From Chlorobaculum sp. MV4-Y (lineage in GTDB: Bacteria; Bacteroidota; Chlorobiia; Chlorobiales; Chlorobiaceae), in contig NZ_CP104202.1 of the NCBI RefSeq assembly GCF_025244685.1, positions 1,616,359 to 1,680,358 on the forward strand: a stretch of DNA of 64,000 nucleotides. Direction: 5' to 3'. The notes beneath the pieces are model-generated. The model saw only the letters and a program-made list of their open reading frames with translations. It made no database searches and was not told where the DNA came from. Shown here one piece after another: positions 63,460 to 64,000 of this stretch (within the stretch, counting starts at the first letter, position 1; each line of letters opens with the position of its first letter). The translations under genes were made by a program, and so were the position numbers.

Positions 63460-64000
63460 ATGAGTGTTCAAGTATGGACCTACCTCATCGTTGGCCTGAC
63501 CTTCGCGATCTACATCGGCATCGCGATCTGGGCGAAGGCAGGTTCAACCAAAGAGTTCTACGTCGGCGGCGCAGGCGTTTCTCCGATCATGAACGGCATG
63601 GCGACCGCTGCGGACTGAATGTCGGCGGCATCGTTTATTTCGATGGCCGGTCTTATCTCCTTCATGGGCTATGACGGTTCCGTTTACCTGATGGGCTGGA
63701 CCGGCGGTTACGTGCTGCTGGCGCTCCTGCTCGCACCTTACCTCCGGAAGTTCGGCAAGTTCACCGTTCCGGACTTCGTGGGCGACCGTTACTACTCCAA
63801 CACCGCCCGTACGGTGGCTGTCATCAGCGCGCTGTTCGTCTCCTTCACCTATGTCGCAGGCCAGATGCGCGGCGTGGGCGTGGTTTTCTCGCGCTTCCTT
63901 GAAGTTGACATCAACACCGGTATTATCCTCGGCATGGCGATCGTTTTCTTCTAAGCCGTGCTCGGCGGCATGAAGGGCATCACCTACACGCAGGTTGCGC
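63460..64000 (+). pseudogene. Sodium/solute symporter (SSS family) with two in-frame stops, partial
   Basis: The frame reads [28 protein letters not shown] through NGMATAAD, then TGA at codon 53, then [20 protein letters not shown] and on to GMAIVFF, then TAA (63952-63954), then AVLGGMKGITYTQVA to the window edge. SSS proteins normally have W at the first stop (ADWMSAASF) and Y at the second (FFYAVLGGMKG), so each stop is one base from the expected codon. All other conserved residues remain. It is either a fresh pseudogene or holds sequencing errors. The 3' end lies beyond the window. Confidence 0.85.

Noticed and set aside
63616-63618. Reassignment of TGA to tryptophan
   Set aside because: Many intact genes here end with TGA (for example arsC, flavodoxin, hypF neighbours), and a TAA lies further along the same gene, so a nonsense mutation or error is far more likely.

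Overview
The window is chromosomal DNA of a green sulfur bacterium, most likely a Chlorobaculum close to C. tepidum. It carries bacteriochlorophyll c/d genes (bchV, bchQ), the 435-residue RuBisCO-like protein typical of that genus, a clostridial-type 2[4Fe-4S] ferredoxin and Chlorobi-style porins. The species call rests on remembered family features, not on a search. I saw no rRNA, tRNA or CRISPR array.

Layout. 1-2.9 kb: arsenic resistance (ArsP-like permease, ArsC, ACR3, second ArsC-like protein). 3.1-5.8 kb: ynbE-ydbL-ydbH-type envelope lipid transport genes. 5.8-13.3 kb: an iron island with ferredoxin, DtxR-type regulator, flavodoxin, ferritin, FeoC, FeoB, two FeoA and an outer membrane protein; a divergent peroxiredoxin follows. 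14.3-17.1 kb: a methyltransferase/radical SAM-SPASM pair and a PEP-CTERM protein. 17.1-26.3 kb: a metal-complex (siderophore, corrinoid or heme type) uptake locus in which two TonB receptors, a FecCD permease/ATPase pair and a SUMT gene are frameshifted or internally deleted. A lipoprotein binding protein, a methyltransferase, a signal-less binding-protein homologue and an unusual P-loop/ABC hybrid protein remain open there. 26.6-29.2 kb: Mop protein, SDR and three small envelope-stress-type proteins.

29.3-35.4 kb is a co-directional cassette: small membrane protein, class II aldolase/SDR fusion, LsrF-like thiolase/aldolase, RuBisCO-like protein, SDR, then LptE. 35.4-38.1 kb holds divergent bchV and bchQ-recX. 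38.2-50 kb is housekeeping: pyrH, tsf, rpsB, rpsI, rplM, der, mrp, nfu, ftsK, gcvT, a TPM-domain protein and lemA. 50.2-58.5 kb is a hyp operon (hypA-B-F-C-D-E) interrupted by a four-helix-bundle gene with AT-rich inverted repeats, a Sel1-repeat gene and a broken pentapeptide/TIR gene next to a duplicated hypD 3' end. 58.6-64 kb: a small inverted-repeat element, pyrB, outer membrane proteins, a Nudix hydrolase, and a DUF4212/sodium-solute symporter pair whose large subunit has two in-frame stops.

The strongest leads for undescribed biology are the RuBisCO-like/LsrF/aldolase cassette, the hybrid P-loop/ABC protein with its signal-less binding-protein partner, and cargo gained inside the hyp operon. 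Decay of the uptake locus is the clearest evolutionary signal.
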